From an uncultured Caulobacterales bacterium (GTDB taxonomy: Bacteria; Pseudomonadota; Alphaproteobacteria; Caulobacterales; Caulobacteraceae): a stretch of 64,000 nucleotides of DNA. Numbering within the stretch: the first letter of the stretch is position 1; each line of letters opens with the position of its first letter. The DNA lies in assembly GCA_903858185.1 (NCBI GenBank), contig CAIOHT010000132.1, positions 1 to 64,000 on the forward strand. The letters are read 5' to 3'. Positions 1 to 10,224 of this stretch are shown here, one piece after another. Under the pieces are notes generated by a model. That model did not search any database. It worked only from the letters and a program-made list of their open reading frames with translations, and was not told where the DNA came from. Made by a program: the position numbers and the translations under genes.

Positions 1-1
1 C

Positions 2-1516
2 CCGCGGTTCACGAGTGACGGCGGATCGATCGTCTTCCGTAGTTCGGCGACCAATCTGGTGGCCGGCGACACGAACGGTCGCGACGACATCTATCTGAAG
101 AACCTGTCCACCGGGGCCATCACCCGGCTGTCCCTGACCCATGACGGCGGTGAGCCGACCGGCGCTGACGTGAACGCCACGGATATCGCCGGGGATGGTT
201 CAAAGGTCGCCTACAGTTCAAGCGTAACCAATATCGTCGCCGGCGACACCAACGCGGCGGCCGACATTTTCGTCGCCACCCTGCCGTCCGGCGGGGCCGG
301 CAATGACAGGATAGACGGTGGCGCCGGAGACGACATCATCAATGGCGGGGCCGGGGCCGACTACATCAAGGGCGGGCTCGGCGCCGACACGATGCGCGGC
401 GGCACTGGCAACGACACCTACGTCGTCGATGACCTGGGCGACACCACCGACGAGACCGGCGGCGACGGCATCGATCTGGTGCACAGCAAGATCAGCTGGA
501 CCCTCGCGGCCGGCCTCGAGAACCTCACCCTCGGCAACGGCAGCAATCTGACCGGGACCGGCAACGCGCTGGCCAACGTCATCACCGGCAACAGCCTCGC
601 CAACACGCTGAGCGGCCTGGCGGGCGCCGATACCCTCAACGGCGGCGGCGGAAACGACATCCTCAACGGCGGCGACGACGACGACACCCTGAACGGCGAC
701 ACCCAGAACGATACCCTGAACGGCGGGGCGGGCGCAGACACCCTCAACGGCGGCGCCCACAATGACACGCTGGACGGCGGAACCGGCGCGGACACGATGA
801 CCGGCGGGACCGGACACGACAGCTATGTCGTCGATCACGCGGACGACACCGTCATCGAGGCGGCCGCCGAAGGAACCGACACGATCAGCGCCAGTGTCAG
901 CTTCGACATCGCGGCCAATGTCGAGAACATCATCCTGACCGGCAGCGGCGACATCCAGTCGTTCGGCAACGCCCTGGCCAACATCATGACCGGCAACAGC
1001 GGGGCCAATCATCTGGTCGGCGGCGGCGGCCACGACACGCTCAGCGGCATGGACGGCGACGACAGCATGCTGGGCGATACCGGCAACGACATCCTCATCG
1101 GCGGCAACGGCGTCGACGCCCTCAGCGGCGAGGCGGGCTCCGACCGGCTGACCGGCGGGGCCGGCGCCGACCTGTTCATGTTCTGGGACACCGACATGCG
1201 CCGCTCGGCCCTCGGCCAGACCACCTGGGAAGACACGATCACCGACATCGATTTCGCCGGCGGCGACCGGATCGACCTGTCGGCCATCGACGCCAACGTC
1301 CTGACCCTCGGCGTCGACGAGGCCTTCACCTTCGTCGCCAGGCTCACCGGCGTCGCCGGCCAGGCGGCCATGACCTTCAGCGGCGGCCGGACGTTCGTGC
1401 GGTTCGACGTCGACGGCGACGGGAAGGCCGACCTGACCCTGATCCTCAACGGCGACCAGCGGGCGTCACAGACCGACGTCAACGCCACCGCCGCAGACGG
1501 CGGCTGGTACCTGTAG
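2..1516 (+). CDS. RTX calcium-binding secreted protein with beta-propeller-like N-part (5' truncated)
   Basis: The frame is open from base 2, so the gene starts outside the window and 504 residues are visible. The first ~95 residues contain two blades with SDGG..., NLVAGDT and DIYLKN patterns, typical of WD40/TolB-like (PD40) propeller repeats. From about residue 100 there are blocks of GGxGxDxUx nonapeptides (for example GGAGADTLNGG), which bind calcium once the protein is outside the cell. The last ~130 residues (DLFMFW, ITDIDFAGGDRIDLSAID) resemble the C-terminal domain of serralysin-like proteins, which carries the uncleaved type I secretion signal. A type I transporter pair lies at 49.7-52.8 kb and could export it; that link is inference. 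Its substrate and role are unknown. Confidence 0.85.
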   Translation, partial: PRFTSDGGSIVFRSSATNLVAGDTNGRDDIYLKNLSTGAITRLSLTHDGGEPTGADVNATDIAGDGSKVAYSSSVTNIVAGDTNAAADIFVATLPSGGAGNDRIDGGAGDDIINGGAGADYIKGGLGADTMRGGTGNDTYVVDDLGDTTDETGGDGIDLVHSKISWTLAAGLENLTLGNGSNLTGTGNALANVITGNSLANTLSGLAGADTLNGGGGNDILNGGDDDDTLNGDTQNDTLNGGAGADTLNGGAHNDTLDGGTGADTMTGGTGHDSYVVDHADDTVIEAAAEGTDTISASVSFDIAANVENIILTGSGDIQSFGNALANIMTGNSGANHLVGGGGHDTLSGMDGDDSMLGDTGNDILIGGNGVDALSGEAGSDRLTGGAGADLFMFWDTDMRRSALGQTTWEDTITDIDFAGGDRIDLSAIDANVLTLGVDEAFTFVARLTGVAGQAAMTFSGGRTFVRFDVDGDGKADLTLILNGDQRASQTDVNATAADGGWYL

Positions 1517-1528
1517 GGGGCCCGGACC

Positions 1529-2809
1529 CTAGTCCGGATGCCAGTCGGCGATCGAGGGGCGGACCCAGGGCGGGAACAGGTCGACCATCGTTTCGTACTT
1601 GTCCCGCGCCGCCTTGTGCCGGGCCTTCAGGTCGCTGACGACATCGGGATGCAGTGACGCGACGCTGTAGTTCTCGCCGGGATCGCGGCGGATATCGAAC
1701 AGCAGCGGGTAGTTGAACCGCCCCAGATTGATGTGCCAGACGCGGGTGTTGACCCGGGTGACGAACTTCCAGTCCGGCGTGCGGATCGCCGCGACCTTGG
1801 TGTTGTCGAACAGCAGGATCTGGTCGTGCGGCGAGGCCGCGCCGGTCAGGATCACGTCGGCGATGTCCGCGCCGTCCAGCTCCAGATCCGCCGGCAGGGT
1901 TCCGCCGGCCAGCCGCACCAGGGTCGGCAGCAGGTCGAGGTTGCTGGCGATGGCGTCCGTCACCACACCTGCCGGCACCGCGCCCGGCTGGCGCAGGATG
2001 AACGGCACGCGGTAGCCGCCGTCGAAGCCCGCCCCGCCCTTGCGGTCGCGGAACGGGCCTGAGGAGCCCTCGAACCACGGACCGTTGTCGGAGGTGAAGA
2101 TCACCAGGGTGTCCCCGTCCAGGCCCAGCGCCTTCAGCCGGTCGAGCAGCAGGCCGACGTTGCGGTCGACCTCCTCGACCACGTCGCCATAGGCGCCGGC
2201 CGGCGAGTCCCAGGCCGCGTCGTCGTTGCGCACCAGCGGCACATGCGGCGCGGTCAGGGCCAGCAGGGCGAAGAAGGGCCGGTCGCGGTTGGTCTCGGCG
2301 AAGGCCAGGGTCTCGGCGAAAAAGGTCTGGGTCAGCTTCGGGAAATCCACCGGCCCCTCGGTCAGCGGCGCATCGCCGTCCTTCTCGTACCAGGCCAGCG
2401 GCTGCATGTCGTGGCTGTAGGGCAGGCCCTTGAAGACATCAAAGCCGTGCACGTTCGGCGGCCAGTACTGGCCCCGGTGCCCCAGGTGCCATTTGCCGAT
2501 CAGGGCGGTGGCGTAGCCGAGCGGCTTCAGCGCCTTGGGGATGGTCAGTTCGCTGAGCGGCAGGCCGCGATCCTCGGGCGACTGGATCACCTCGTGCGCC
2601 AGGTTCATCCGCACCGGATAGCGGCCCGTGAGCAGGCCTGCGCGCGACGGCGTGCACAGGTTGGCGCTGGCGTAGAAGTCGCTGAACCGCGTGCCCTCCG
2701 CCGCCATGCGGTCGAGGTTCGGCGTGCGGATGATCGTCCCGCCGTCGCAGCCGATGTCCCCGTAGCCGAGGTCGTCGGCCATGATGATGATGTTGGGCTG
2801 GCGGGGCAT
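1529..2809 (-). CDS. Sulfatase (arylsulfatase family)
   Basis: This 426-residue protein hydrolyses sulfate esters by family assignment. Residues 12-13 are the metal-binding DD of ADDLGYGD. CTPSR at 52-56 is the sulfatase signature whose Cys52 becomes formylglycine. GKWHLG lies at 105-110 and TSDNG at 229-233, both active-site elements. The frame is open further upstream to 2983, but the ATG at 2809 is preceded by GAGAGGGAAG and begins the family's usual NIIIMADDLGYGD start, so I chose it. No export signal is apparent with this start, so a cytoplasmic location is possible. The gene is convergent with the RTX gene, 12 bp apart. The substrate cannot be read from sequence. Confidence 0.9.
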   Translation of the reverse strand: MPRQPNIIIMADDLGYGDIGCDGGTIIRTPNLDRMAAEGTRFSDFYASANLCTPSRAGLLTGRYPVRMNLAHEVIQSPEDRGLPLSELTIPKALKPLGYATALIGKWHLGHRGQYWPPNVHGFDVFKGLPYSHDMQPLAWYEKDGDAPLTEGPVDFPKLTQTFFAETLAFAETNRDRPFFALLALTAPHVPLVRNDDAAWDSPAGAYGDVVEEVDRNVGLLLDRLKALGLDGDTLVIFTSDNGPWFEGSSGPFRDRKGGAGFDGGYRVPFILRQPGAVPAGVVTDAIASNLDLLPTLVRLAGGTLPADLELDGADIADVILTGAASPHDQILLFDNTKVAAIRTPDWKFVTRVNTRVWHINLGRFNYPLLFDIRRDPGENYSVASLHPDVVSDLKARHKAARDKYETMVDLFPPWVRPSIADWHPD

Positions 2810-3052
2810 GGGCGGATCTTCCCTCTCGACGGCCTTCGATTTGAGGGGGTCGCCGGCCAATTGGCAATCCGTCGTCCGATATGAATAGCGGCGGCGGTGG
2901 GGGCTGCGGCGCGAACTCCAGTGCGGCATTTTCGACAGGGTCTGGTCGGCGGGTCGCTGACCGGCGAACTTAACCCCGATCAATGAGGCGACGGCGACGC
3001 GGCCCCAGGATTGGGTCTGTCCCCGCTGTCGGGGTTGTTCGAGGACCTCTCC

Positions 3053-3757
3053 ATGACCCTGTCAAACCCTTCGCATGTCGCCGCGGCCGGTCGCCTGGCC
3101 GCCGTCACCCTGATCGCCCAGTTCCTGCTGATCCTGGCGACGTTCGCCATCCTGTCGGGCGCCATCAACTGGCCGGCCAGCCTCGATGACCCGGCCTCGG
3201 TCGCCCTGCCGCGACTGATCACCGAGGCGACGCCGGTGATGCTCGGCTATGGCAGCTATCTGATCGCCGCCCTGTTGCTGGTCCCGGCAGCCGCAGGCAT
3301 CAACGGGCGGCTGGGGCTGACCGGGCCTGTGGCCGGGCTGATTCTGGCGCTCGCGACACTCTCTGCAATCGCCAAGGCGATCGGCATCAGTCGCTGGCTG
3401 TTCGCCATGCCGGGCCTGGCCCAGGCCTATGTCGCCCCTGGCGCGGACCAGCAGACTGTGGCGCTGGTCTACGAAACCCTGAACGCCTACGCCGGCGGGA
3501 TCGGCGAGGTCCTTGGCGTCGGCCTGGTCAGCGGGGTCTGGACCCTGCTGGTCGGCTGGAGCGTGCTGAGGTCGCCCGGGCTCATCGCCAAGGGTCTGGG
3601 CATCTTCCTGCTGGTGGCGGGCGTGCTGCTTCTGATGACCCTGCCGACCGCTTTCGGCGTCGAGCTCGGGCCGGTGTTGATGATCAGCAATCTGGTCTGG
3701 CAGTTCGCGTTGCTTGGCCTGGGTCTGTGGTCCCTGACCCGCCCGCGGGCCAGCTGA
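3053..3757 (+). CDS. DUF4386-like multi-pass membrane protein
   Basis: The 234-residue protein is almost entirely hydrophobic, with about six predicted transmembrane helices, and resembles the DUF4386 family of uncharacterised inner-membrane proteins. The ATG at 3053 has GAGGA about 8 bp upstream, which is why I prefer it to the GTG-type extension at 3011. A Crp/Fnr-type regulator follows 89 bp later on the same strand, so the regulator may control it. Function is unknown. Confidence 0.7.
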   Translation: MTLSNPSHVAAAGRLAAVTLIAQFLLILATFAILSGAINWPASLDDPASVALPRLITEATPVMLGYGSYLIAALLLVPAAAGINGRLGLTGPVAGLILALATLSAIAKAIGISRWLFAMPGLAQAYVAPGADQQTVALVYETLNAYAGGIGEVLGVGLVSGVWTLLVGWSVLRSPGLIAKGLGIFLLVAGVLLLMTLPTAFGVELGPVLMISNLVWQFALLGLGLWSLTRPRAS

Positions 3758-3846
3758 CGCCACAAGCAGCCGGCGGGCTTTTCAGGCGCGCGATCGCCTG
3801 ACAGTCTGACGCCCTGACGGCATCACCGCCGTCCGGGGCGCGGCAT

Positions 3847-4446
3847 TTGGATACGACCGACTTCGTGGCGGAACTGGCGCGGCTCGCGGCGCCCCTGACC
3901 CCGGACCCCGATGTGCTGCGCAGGTTGACGGCGGCGATGAAGGTCCGGTCGCTGCCCAAGGGCCAGCATCTCGCCCGACAGGGTGAGCCGTCGCAGGCCC
4001 TCTTCTTCGTCCGGTCCGGGCTGATCCGCTACTACTACCTGGCGGACGGGGTGGAGCACACCGGTCAGTTCTTCGACGAAGGCACGGTGATCGCCGATGT
4101 CCACGCGCTGCTGACCGGCGGGCCAGGACTGCAGAACATCGACGCCCTCGAGGCCAGCGTGGTCCTGGAGATTCCGCGGTCGGCGCTGCTGGCGGCCTTT
4201 GACGCCGACCATGCGTTGGAGCGCTGCGGGCGACGCTGGATGGAAGAGGGCATGGCCGGAAGCCAGCGCCGCACCGCCAGCCTGCTGCAGCTGAAGCCGG
4301 AAGACCGCTACGCCCGGTTTGTCGCCATGCGCCCCGCGCTGGCGAAGCGGGTGCCGCAGTACCTGATCGCCTCCTACCTCGGGATCACGCCTGAAGCGCT
4401 GAGCCGGATCCGGCGGCGCCGGACGCTGGCCTCCCGCACAGGCTGA
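3847..4446 (+). CDS. Crp/Fnr-family transcriptional regulator
   Basis: This 199-residue protein starts at TTG. Residues ~25-125 form a cyclic-nucleotide-binding-type beta roll (LPKGQHLARQGEPSQALFFV, then the ligand strand region). A C-terminal winged helix-turn-helix of the short type is visible in IASYLGITPEALSRIRRRR. No cysteine cluster for an Fnr iron-sulfur centre is visible, so it is Crp-like or an effector-independent member rather than an oxygen sensor. It lies directly downstream of the DUF4386-like gene and upstream of thiD. Ligand and targets are not deducible. Confidence 0.82.
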   Translation: MDTTDFVAELARLAAPLTPDPDVLRRLTAAMKVRSLPKGQHLARQGEPSQALFFVRSGLIRYYYLADGVEHTGQFFDEGTVIADVHALLTGGPGLQNIDALEASVVLEIPRSALLAAFDADHALERCGRRWMEEGMAGSQRRTASLLQLKPEDRYARFVAMRPALAKRVPQYLIASYLGITPEALSRIRRRRTLASRTG

Positions 4447-4490
4447 CAGACAGACTCCCGGCCGAGGCTGCGCGACGCTACAAGCGATCC

Positions 4491-5303
4491 ATGCCTGCTC
4501 CTGATTCCCATCGCGGCCGCGTGCTGATCATCGCCGGATCCGACAGCGGCGGCGGCGCGGGCATCCAGGCGGACATCAAGACGGTCACGGCGCTGGGCGG
4601 CTATGCGGCCACCGCTGTCACCGCCATCACCGTCCAGAACACGCTCGGCGTCACCGGCGTGCACGCTATTCCGGTCGACATCATCGAGGCCCAGGCGCGG
4701 GCCGTGCTGGACGATATCGGCGCGGACGCGATCAAGACCGGCATGCTCGGCGATGTAGCGACGGTCGAGTTGGTCGCGCGCCTGCTCGACGGCGCGACCG
4801 GCGTCCCCGCCGTCATCGACCCGGTGATGATCGCCAAGGGCGGCGCTTCGCTGCTGGCGCGCTCGGCGGTCGAGGCTGTGCGGACCCTGCTGGTCCCGCG
4901 TGCGACACTGCTGACCCCCAACGCGCCCGAGGCCGAGGCCCTGACCGGACTGCCGGTGCAGGATCTCGACGGCCAGCGCCGCGCCGGCGAGGCGCTGCTG
5001 GCGATGGGCGCCCGGGCCGTGCTGATGAAGGGCGGCCATGTGGCCGGGGACCGGGTGGTCGATGTCCTGATGACCGCTACCGGCGAAACCGTGTTCGAGG
5101 GTGAGCGGATCGAAACGCGCCATACGCACGGGACCGGCTGCACGCTCGCATCGGCCTGCGCCACCGGCCTGGCCCAGGGCCTTACCCTGACCGAGGCCGT
5201 GGCCCGGGCCTGGAACTATGTCCATGAAGCCATGCTGCGGGCGCCCGGCTTCGGGGCGGGCCACGGGCCACTCGATCACGCATGGCCGATGAGGGACCGA
5301 TGA
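4491..5303 (+). CDS. thiD: Hydroxymethylpyrimidine / phosphomethylpyrimidine kinase
   Basis: ThiD phosphorylates HMP and HMP-P to HMP-PP in the pyrimidine branch of thiamine synthesis, in the cytosol. The 270-residue product matches the family length. It begins with IIAGSDSGGGAGIQADIKT (residues ~13-31), the substrate-binding loop of the ribokinase fold. It carries the anion-hole motif GTGCTLASA near residues 214-222. The next gene overlaps its stop by four bases (ATGA), so the two are translationally coupled. No TPP riboswitch fits in the short upstream gap. Confidence 0.95.
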   Translation: MPAPDSHRGRVLIIAGSDSGGGAGIQADIKTVTALGGYAATAVTAITVQNTLGVTGVHAIPVDIIEAQARAVLDDIGADAIKTGMLGDVATVELVARLLDGATGVPAVIDPVMIAKGGASLLARSAVEAVRTLLVPRATLLTPNAPEAEALTGLPVQDLDGQRRAGEALLAMGARAVLMKGGHVAGDRVVDVLMTATGETVFEGERIETRHTHGTGCTLASACATGLAQGLTLTEAVARAWNYVHEAMLRAPGFGAGHGPLDHAWPMRDR

Positions 5304-5875
5304 GCCGCACACTGGAACAGCAGCTGGAGGACATCCTCCGCGCCTCACCGTCGATGATGACGGTGATGACCCTGGCGCGCGACCTCGCCCTGCCCGACTG
5401 GCTGATCGTCTCCGGCGCCGTCTACCAGCGGGTCTGGAACCATTTGACCGGCCGCGAACCCGACTACGGCGTGCGCGACTACGACCTGGTCTATTTCGAT
5501 CCCGACACCAGCTGGGACGCCGAGGACGTGTTCATCAGGCGCGCCGCGGCCCTGTTCCCGCCGCCCCTGGATGCCCTGGTGGAGGTGCGCAACCAGGCGC
5601 GGGTGCATCTGTGGTTCGAGGATCACTTCGGCGAGCCCTATGAGCCGCTGTCCTGCAGCACCGAAGCGCTGGGCCGGTTCGTGGCGCCGGCGTTCGGCGT
5701 CGGGGTGCGGCTGGAGGCCGACGACAGCCTGACCATCGCCGCGCCGTTCGGGCTGGAGGATGTGTTCGCGATGAGGCTGCGGCCCAATCCGGACCGGCCT
5801 CTGGCCAGGGGGTGGGAAAAGACCACGACCTCGGCGCGGACCCGCTGGCCGGAGGTTCAGATCGTCGAGGCCTGA
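5300..5875 (+). CDS. Nucleotidyltransferase-family protein (COG3575/DUF925 type)
   Basis: The 191-residue protein contains the pattern IVSGAVYQRVWNHL followed by VRDYDLVYFD, which resembles the GG/GS...DxD core of minimal nucleotidyltransferases in the DUF925 group. The start at 5300 overlaps the thiD stop as ATGA, and GAGGGA lies 4-9 bp upstream; a second in-frame ATG at 5282 is less well placed. The nucleotide and acceptor are unknown. Coupling to thiD suggests co-expression only. Confidence 0.7.
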   Translation: MSRTLEQQLEDILRASPSMMTVMTLARDLALPDWLIVSGAVYQRVWNHLTGREPDYGVRDYDLVYFDPDTSWDAEDVFIRRAAALFPPPLDALVEVRNQARVHLWFEDHFGEPYEPLSCSTEALGRFVAPAFGVGVRLEADDSLTIAAPFGLEDVFAMRLRPNPDRPLARGWEKTTTSARTRWPEVQIVEA

Positions 5876-6330
5876 ACCGGCGCATGCAGCCGACGATAGT
5901 CCTCGATGTGCCGCACCAGCCGTCTGGCCCCGCCATCGCCGAACACGGTCAGCAGGCGCCGGCCGATCGCCTTGCCGACCAGCCCCTCCACGCCCTCCCC
6001 CTCATAGGCGAAATGCAGCGTCGAGGGCGTGACGAGGTCCAGGACAGGCATGCCATGAACCCCGATCGGGCCCATCCGCCGCCACTCGAAGACCTCGGTG
6101 CGGCCGATCGTGTGGTGGATCATGGCCTCCGGCGTCAGCTCCAGACGCCAGCGACGGCGTCCGAACAACCATAGCGCACCCGTCGCTGCCAGCGGCGTCG
6201 CGGCGATCCAGGCAAAGCTCCACGGGTCCGTGCGCCAGGGTTCCGGGTTCACCGCCAGCGAGAGCCCCAGCAGCAGCCAGAGCGGGGCAAACATCCCCAG
6301 CAGCTTGCGGGCATTGAGTTCAAAGGTCAT
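5857..6330 (-). CDS. Hypothetical membrane protein with a PH-like soluble domain
   Basis: This 157-residue protein has two hydrophobic segments near residues 10-28 and 40-57, then a soluble part beginning RRRWRLELTPEAMIHHTIGRTEVFEW. That pattern is reminiscent of the bacterial PH-domain proteins in which two helices precede a small beta barrel. Its 3' end overlaps the convergent nucleotidyltransferase gene by 19 bp. It is divergent from the PhzF gene across a 44-bp gap. I cannot assign a function. Confidence 0.65.
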   Translation of the reverse strand: MTFELNARKLLGMFAPLWLLLGLSLAVNPEPWRTDPWSFAWIAATPLAATGALWLFGRRRWRLELTPEAMIHHTIGRTEVFEWRRMGPIGVHGMPVLDLVTPSTLHFAYEGEGVEGLVGKAIGRRLLTVFGDGGARRLVRHIEDYRRLHAPVQASTI

Positions 6331-6374
6331 GACGACCTCCTACCGCGTTTCGCCATCATTCCGGAACTCCACCC

Positions 6375-7187
6375 ATGCGCCAATGGACCGTCGACGCCTT
6401 CGCCACGGGCCCCTTCAAGGGCAATCCCGCCTGCATCGTCGAGCCCCTGACCGCCTGGCCGGACGCGGGCTGGATGCAGGCGCTGGCTGCGGAGAACAAC
6501 CAGGCGGAGACGGCCTACCTGCTGGTCACGCAGGACCCCGCCCGGTTCGGTCTGCGCTGGTTCACGCCGGCGCTGGAGGTGCCGCTGTGCGGACACGCGA
6601 CGCTGGCCGCCGCCCATGTGCTGTTCGCCGAGCTGGGTGTGGCGGTGGACATGATCACCTTTGACACCCTGTCCGGTCCCCTGACCGTGCGGCGGCTGGG
6701 CGATCGTTACGAGATGGACTTTCCCGCCAGTCCGCCGAAGCAGACCGCGATCCCGGCGGGCCTGGTCGAGGCCCTGGGGGCGACGCCGACGGAAGTCTGG
6801 GCCGCGAGCTATCTGGTGGCGGTGTTCGACAGCGAGGCGGCGGTGCGGGGTCTCAAGCCGGATCTGGCCGCCGTCGAAAAGATCGCCGGCGAGGCGACCG
6901 GCGGGCGCGGCAACATCTCGGTGGCCGCCCTGGCCGACGCCGGCTCCGGACATGATGTCGTCAGCCGCTTCTTCGCACCCGGTTCGGGGATTCCCGAAGA
7001 CCCGGCGACGGGGTCGGCCCACTGCATTCTCTCGCCGCTGTTCGCCGGCAAGCTGGGCCGCGCAGACCTGGACTTCCATCAGGCCTATCCCGGTCGGGGC
7101 GGCGATCTGAACTGCGAACACCGCGGGGCGCGCGTCCTGCTGCGCGGCCAGGCGGTCACGGTCATCGAGAGCGTTTTGCGACTGTAG
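6375..7187 (+). CDS. PhzF-family isomerase/epimerase
   Basis: The 270-residue product matches the PhzF fold, a diaminopimelate-epimerase-like enzyme family. The start [17 protein letters not shown], the catalytic glutamate in NNQAETAYL (Glu45), the GHATLAA segment near residue 71 and the second-half signature [13 protein letters not shown] near residue 200 are all present. Despite the family name, most members are not involved in phenazine synthesis, and nothing nearby suggests such a pathway. The true substrate is unknown. Confidence 0.88.
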   Translation: MRQWTVDAFATGPFKGNPACIVEPLTAWPDAGWMQALAAENNQAETAYLLVTQDPARFGLRWFTPALEVPLCGHATLAAAHVLFAELGVAVDMITFDTLSGPLTVRRLGDRYEMDFPASPPKQTAIPAGLVEALGATPTEVWAASYLVAVFDSEAAVRGLKPDLAAVEKIAGEATGGRGNISVAALADAGSGHDVVSRFFAPGSGIPEDPATGSAHCILSPLFAGKLGRADLDFHQAYPGRGGDLNCEHRGARVLLRGQAVTVIESVLRL

Positions 7188-7196
7188 CCGGACGAA

Positions 7197-7230
7197 GAAC
7201 GCCCCGGCTCGGGGAGAAGCCGGGGCGTTC
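7197..7230. terminator. Perfect 13-bp hairpin between convergent genes
   Basis: GAACGCCCCGGCT at 7197-7209 pairs perfectly with 7218-7230 across an 8-nt loop. It sits ten bases after the PhzF stop codon and 30 bases before the end of the convergent gene. No T-tract follows on either strand, so it is a weak intrinsic terminator or an RNA 3'-end stabiliser that could act in both directions. Confidence 0.6.
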
Positions 7231-7259
7231 CGTCGCGCTGTCGCTGGTCCGGGGGGAGC

Positions 7260-7673
7260 CTACCAGCGGCGCGGGTTGTACGGGAACCGGTCGAAGCGAT
7301 CGGGGTGCCCGTCACGATCGCTGTCGAGGCCGGGACCCGGGCGGGGGTACGGGCCGCGGTCGTCGCGGTCATGACGCTCGTAGCGGATCCTGGCGCTCAG
7401 CATGTCGAAGCGGCGATCCAGGTCGTGGCGTTCCCAGGCCTGCAGACCGCCTGTGCGGCGATAGCGGTACTCGAGGCCGGCAATGTCCTGGAACTCGGCG
7501 CGCAGGCTCCGCGCCTCGCGACGGGTCAGCGAGCCGTTGCGGACGCCGGCGTCGATGCGCTGGTCGAGCTGGGCCTGGCGCTCGTTGATGTTCATCCACG
7601 GCGCGGCGGCGGCGGGGACGGCGGCGCCTGCGAGGGCGGAGGCGGCCAGCAGGGGGATCAGGAATTTTTTCAT
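7260..7673 (-). CDS. Small secreted basic protein of unknown function
   Basis: The 137-residue product begins MKKFLIPLLAASALAGAAVPAAAA, a clear Sec signal peptide cleaved near residue 24. The mature part is charged and helical (NINERQAQLDQRIDAGVRNG, RREARSLRAEF, WERHDLDRRFDMLSARIRYE) and ends in an Arg/Asp/Pro-rich tail with DSDRDGHPDRFDRFP, which resembles a loose calcium-binding repeat. The start at 7673 was chosen because it begins the signal peptide; the frame extends to 7730. Similar short periplasmic proteins of unknown role are common in alphaproteobacteria. Confidence 0.75.
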   Translation of the reverse strand: MKKFLIPLLAASALAGAAVPAAAAPWMNINERQAQLDQRIDAGVRNGSLTRREARSLRAEFQDIAGLEYRYRRTGGLQAWERHDLDRRFDMLSARIRYERHDRDDRGPYPRPGPGLDSDRDGHPDRFDRFPYNPRRW

Positions 7674-7788
7674 GTCGAACTTCCTCTTCACGCATGCCGC
7701 CTTGCCGACGACCATGAGCGAGAGAAACACGCCGGACCTGAAACGGTTCTGACGCGCTCGTTGTGTTCTGTTCAGGTTCCGGAAGGCC

Positions 7789-9672
<1,884 letters not shown>

Positions 9673-9819
9673 CTGCGCGAAAAACGGCCCCTCGTCTGGC
9701 CCTTATCCCGCAATCTTCCTAACGCTTCGCTTCCGCGACATTTTAACCACCTATTTACCTAGCCAAAAATTAAGGTTTCGTTTACCTTCAACTCGCCTAC
9801 CAGTTGAAGGAGAGTTCAG
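9673..9819. promoter_or_regulatory. Divergent promoter region with a hairpin over the module A ribosome-binding site
   Basis: This gap is distinctly AT-richer than its surroundings (AAAAATTAAGGTTTCG near 9764) and must hold promoters for the kinase gene leftwards and module A rightwards. CCTTCAACT at 9785-9793 and AGTTGAAGG at 9802-9810 form a perfect 9-bp stem with an 8-nt loop. The 3' arm includes part of the AAGGAG ribosome-binding site for the GTG start at 9820, so folding would mask it. Confidence 0.55.
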
Positions 9820-10161
9820 GTGGAAAAAGCTTTCGTGGCACAACGCGTGGCCCGGAAACTGTTCGCAACCGAGCACGCGCTCGACGCGGCGATGACCGAG
9901 GCTGCGGAATTGATGGCGGACCTGCTGAAGGCCCGCAGAGACCTCAATCTATCGGCCGTGGTCGGCGATGCCGCCCCCGCCAAGCTGGTTGAGGCGATGT
10001 CGGCGCTGGCCGAGGCCCGCACCGCGATCGTCAGCGTTCACAATGAACTCAACGATGTGAAGCTGCGGATCGGCGTGCGCACCAAGATGACCGGCTGGGA
10101 AGACAAGCCCCCCGAGTCCGATACGCCGAAGAACCGTCAGGACCTGCGCCAGGTCTCCTGA
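9820..10161 (+). CDS. Module A first gene: small helical protein, paralogue of 53838-54191
   Basis: The 113-residue protein starts at GTG, with AAGGAG 8-13 bp upstream. It is almost entirely helical and soluble (VARKLFATEHALDAAMTEAA, SALAEARTAI), with a polar C-terminal tail. It shares conserved blocks with the first gene of module B at 53838: ALxAA, the exact hexapeptide LSAVVG at about residue 44, and the AL.EAR..I...H.EL..V...IG pattern. A small membrane protein gene follows 62 bp later, as in module B. I do not recognise the family. It may be a cytoplasmic partner of the adjacent membrane protein. Confidence 0.7.
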   Translation: MEKAFVAQRVARKLFATEHALDAAMTEAAELMADLLKARRDLNLSAVVGDAAPAKLVEAMSALAEARTAIVSVHNELNDVKLRIGVRTKMTGWEDKPPESDTPKNRQDLRQVS

Positions 10162-10186
10162 GCGACCAAGGTTGCGATAGTTTAAC

Positions 10187-10224
10187 TCTCTTGCGCCTCT
10201 AACTCCGTGTAGAGGCGCAAGAGA
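10187..10224 (+). promoter_or_regulatory. Perfect 14-bp hairpin ending at the start codon of the module A membrane gene
   Basis: CTCTTGCGCCTCT at 10188-10200 is the exact reverse complement of 10211-10223, and T10187 can also pair with A10224, the first base of the ATG. The 10-nt loop is AACTCCGTGT. The whole ribosome-binding region of the downstream gene lies in the 3' arm, so the mRNA would have to unfold for initiation. A terminator role for the first gene is an alternative, but there is no T-tract and the start codon is part of the structure. Confidence 0.7.

Noticed and set aside
218..1033. Long open frame on the minus strand opposite the RTX gene
   Set aside because: It is the mirror of a GC-rich repeat coding sequence; the protein is Val/Ala/Gly-rich with no family features.
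600..1170. Short direct repeats that could suggest a CRISPR array
   Set aside because: They are in-frame codons of RTX nonapeptides without constant repeat or unique spacers.
3062..3763. 233-codon minus frame opposite the DUF4386-like gene
   Set aside because: Gln/Asp/Arg-rich shadow of a membrane protein gene.
4447..4490. TPP riboswitch before thiD
   Set aside because: The gap is only 44 bases and lacks the conserved TPP aptamer sequences.
6375..7187. Phenazine biosynthesis role for the PhzF gene
   Set aside because: No other phz genes are present and most PhzF-family proteins serve other reactions.
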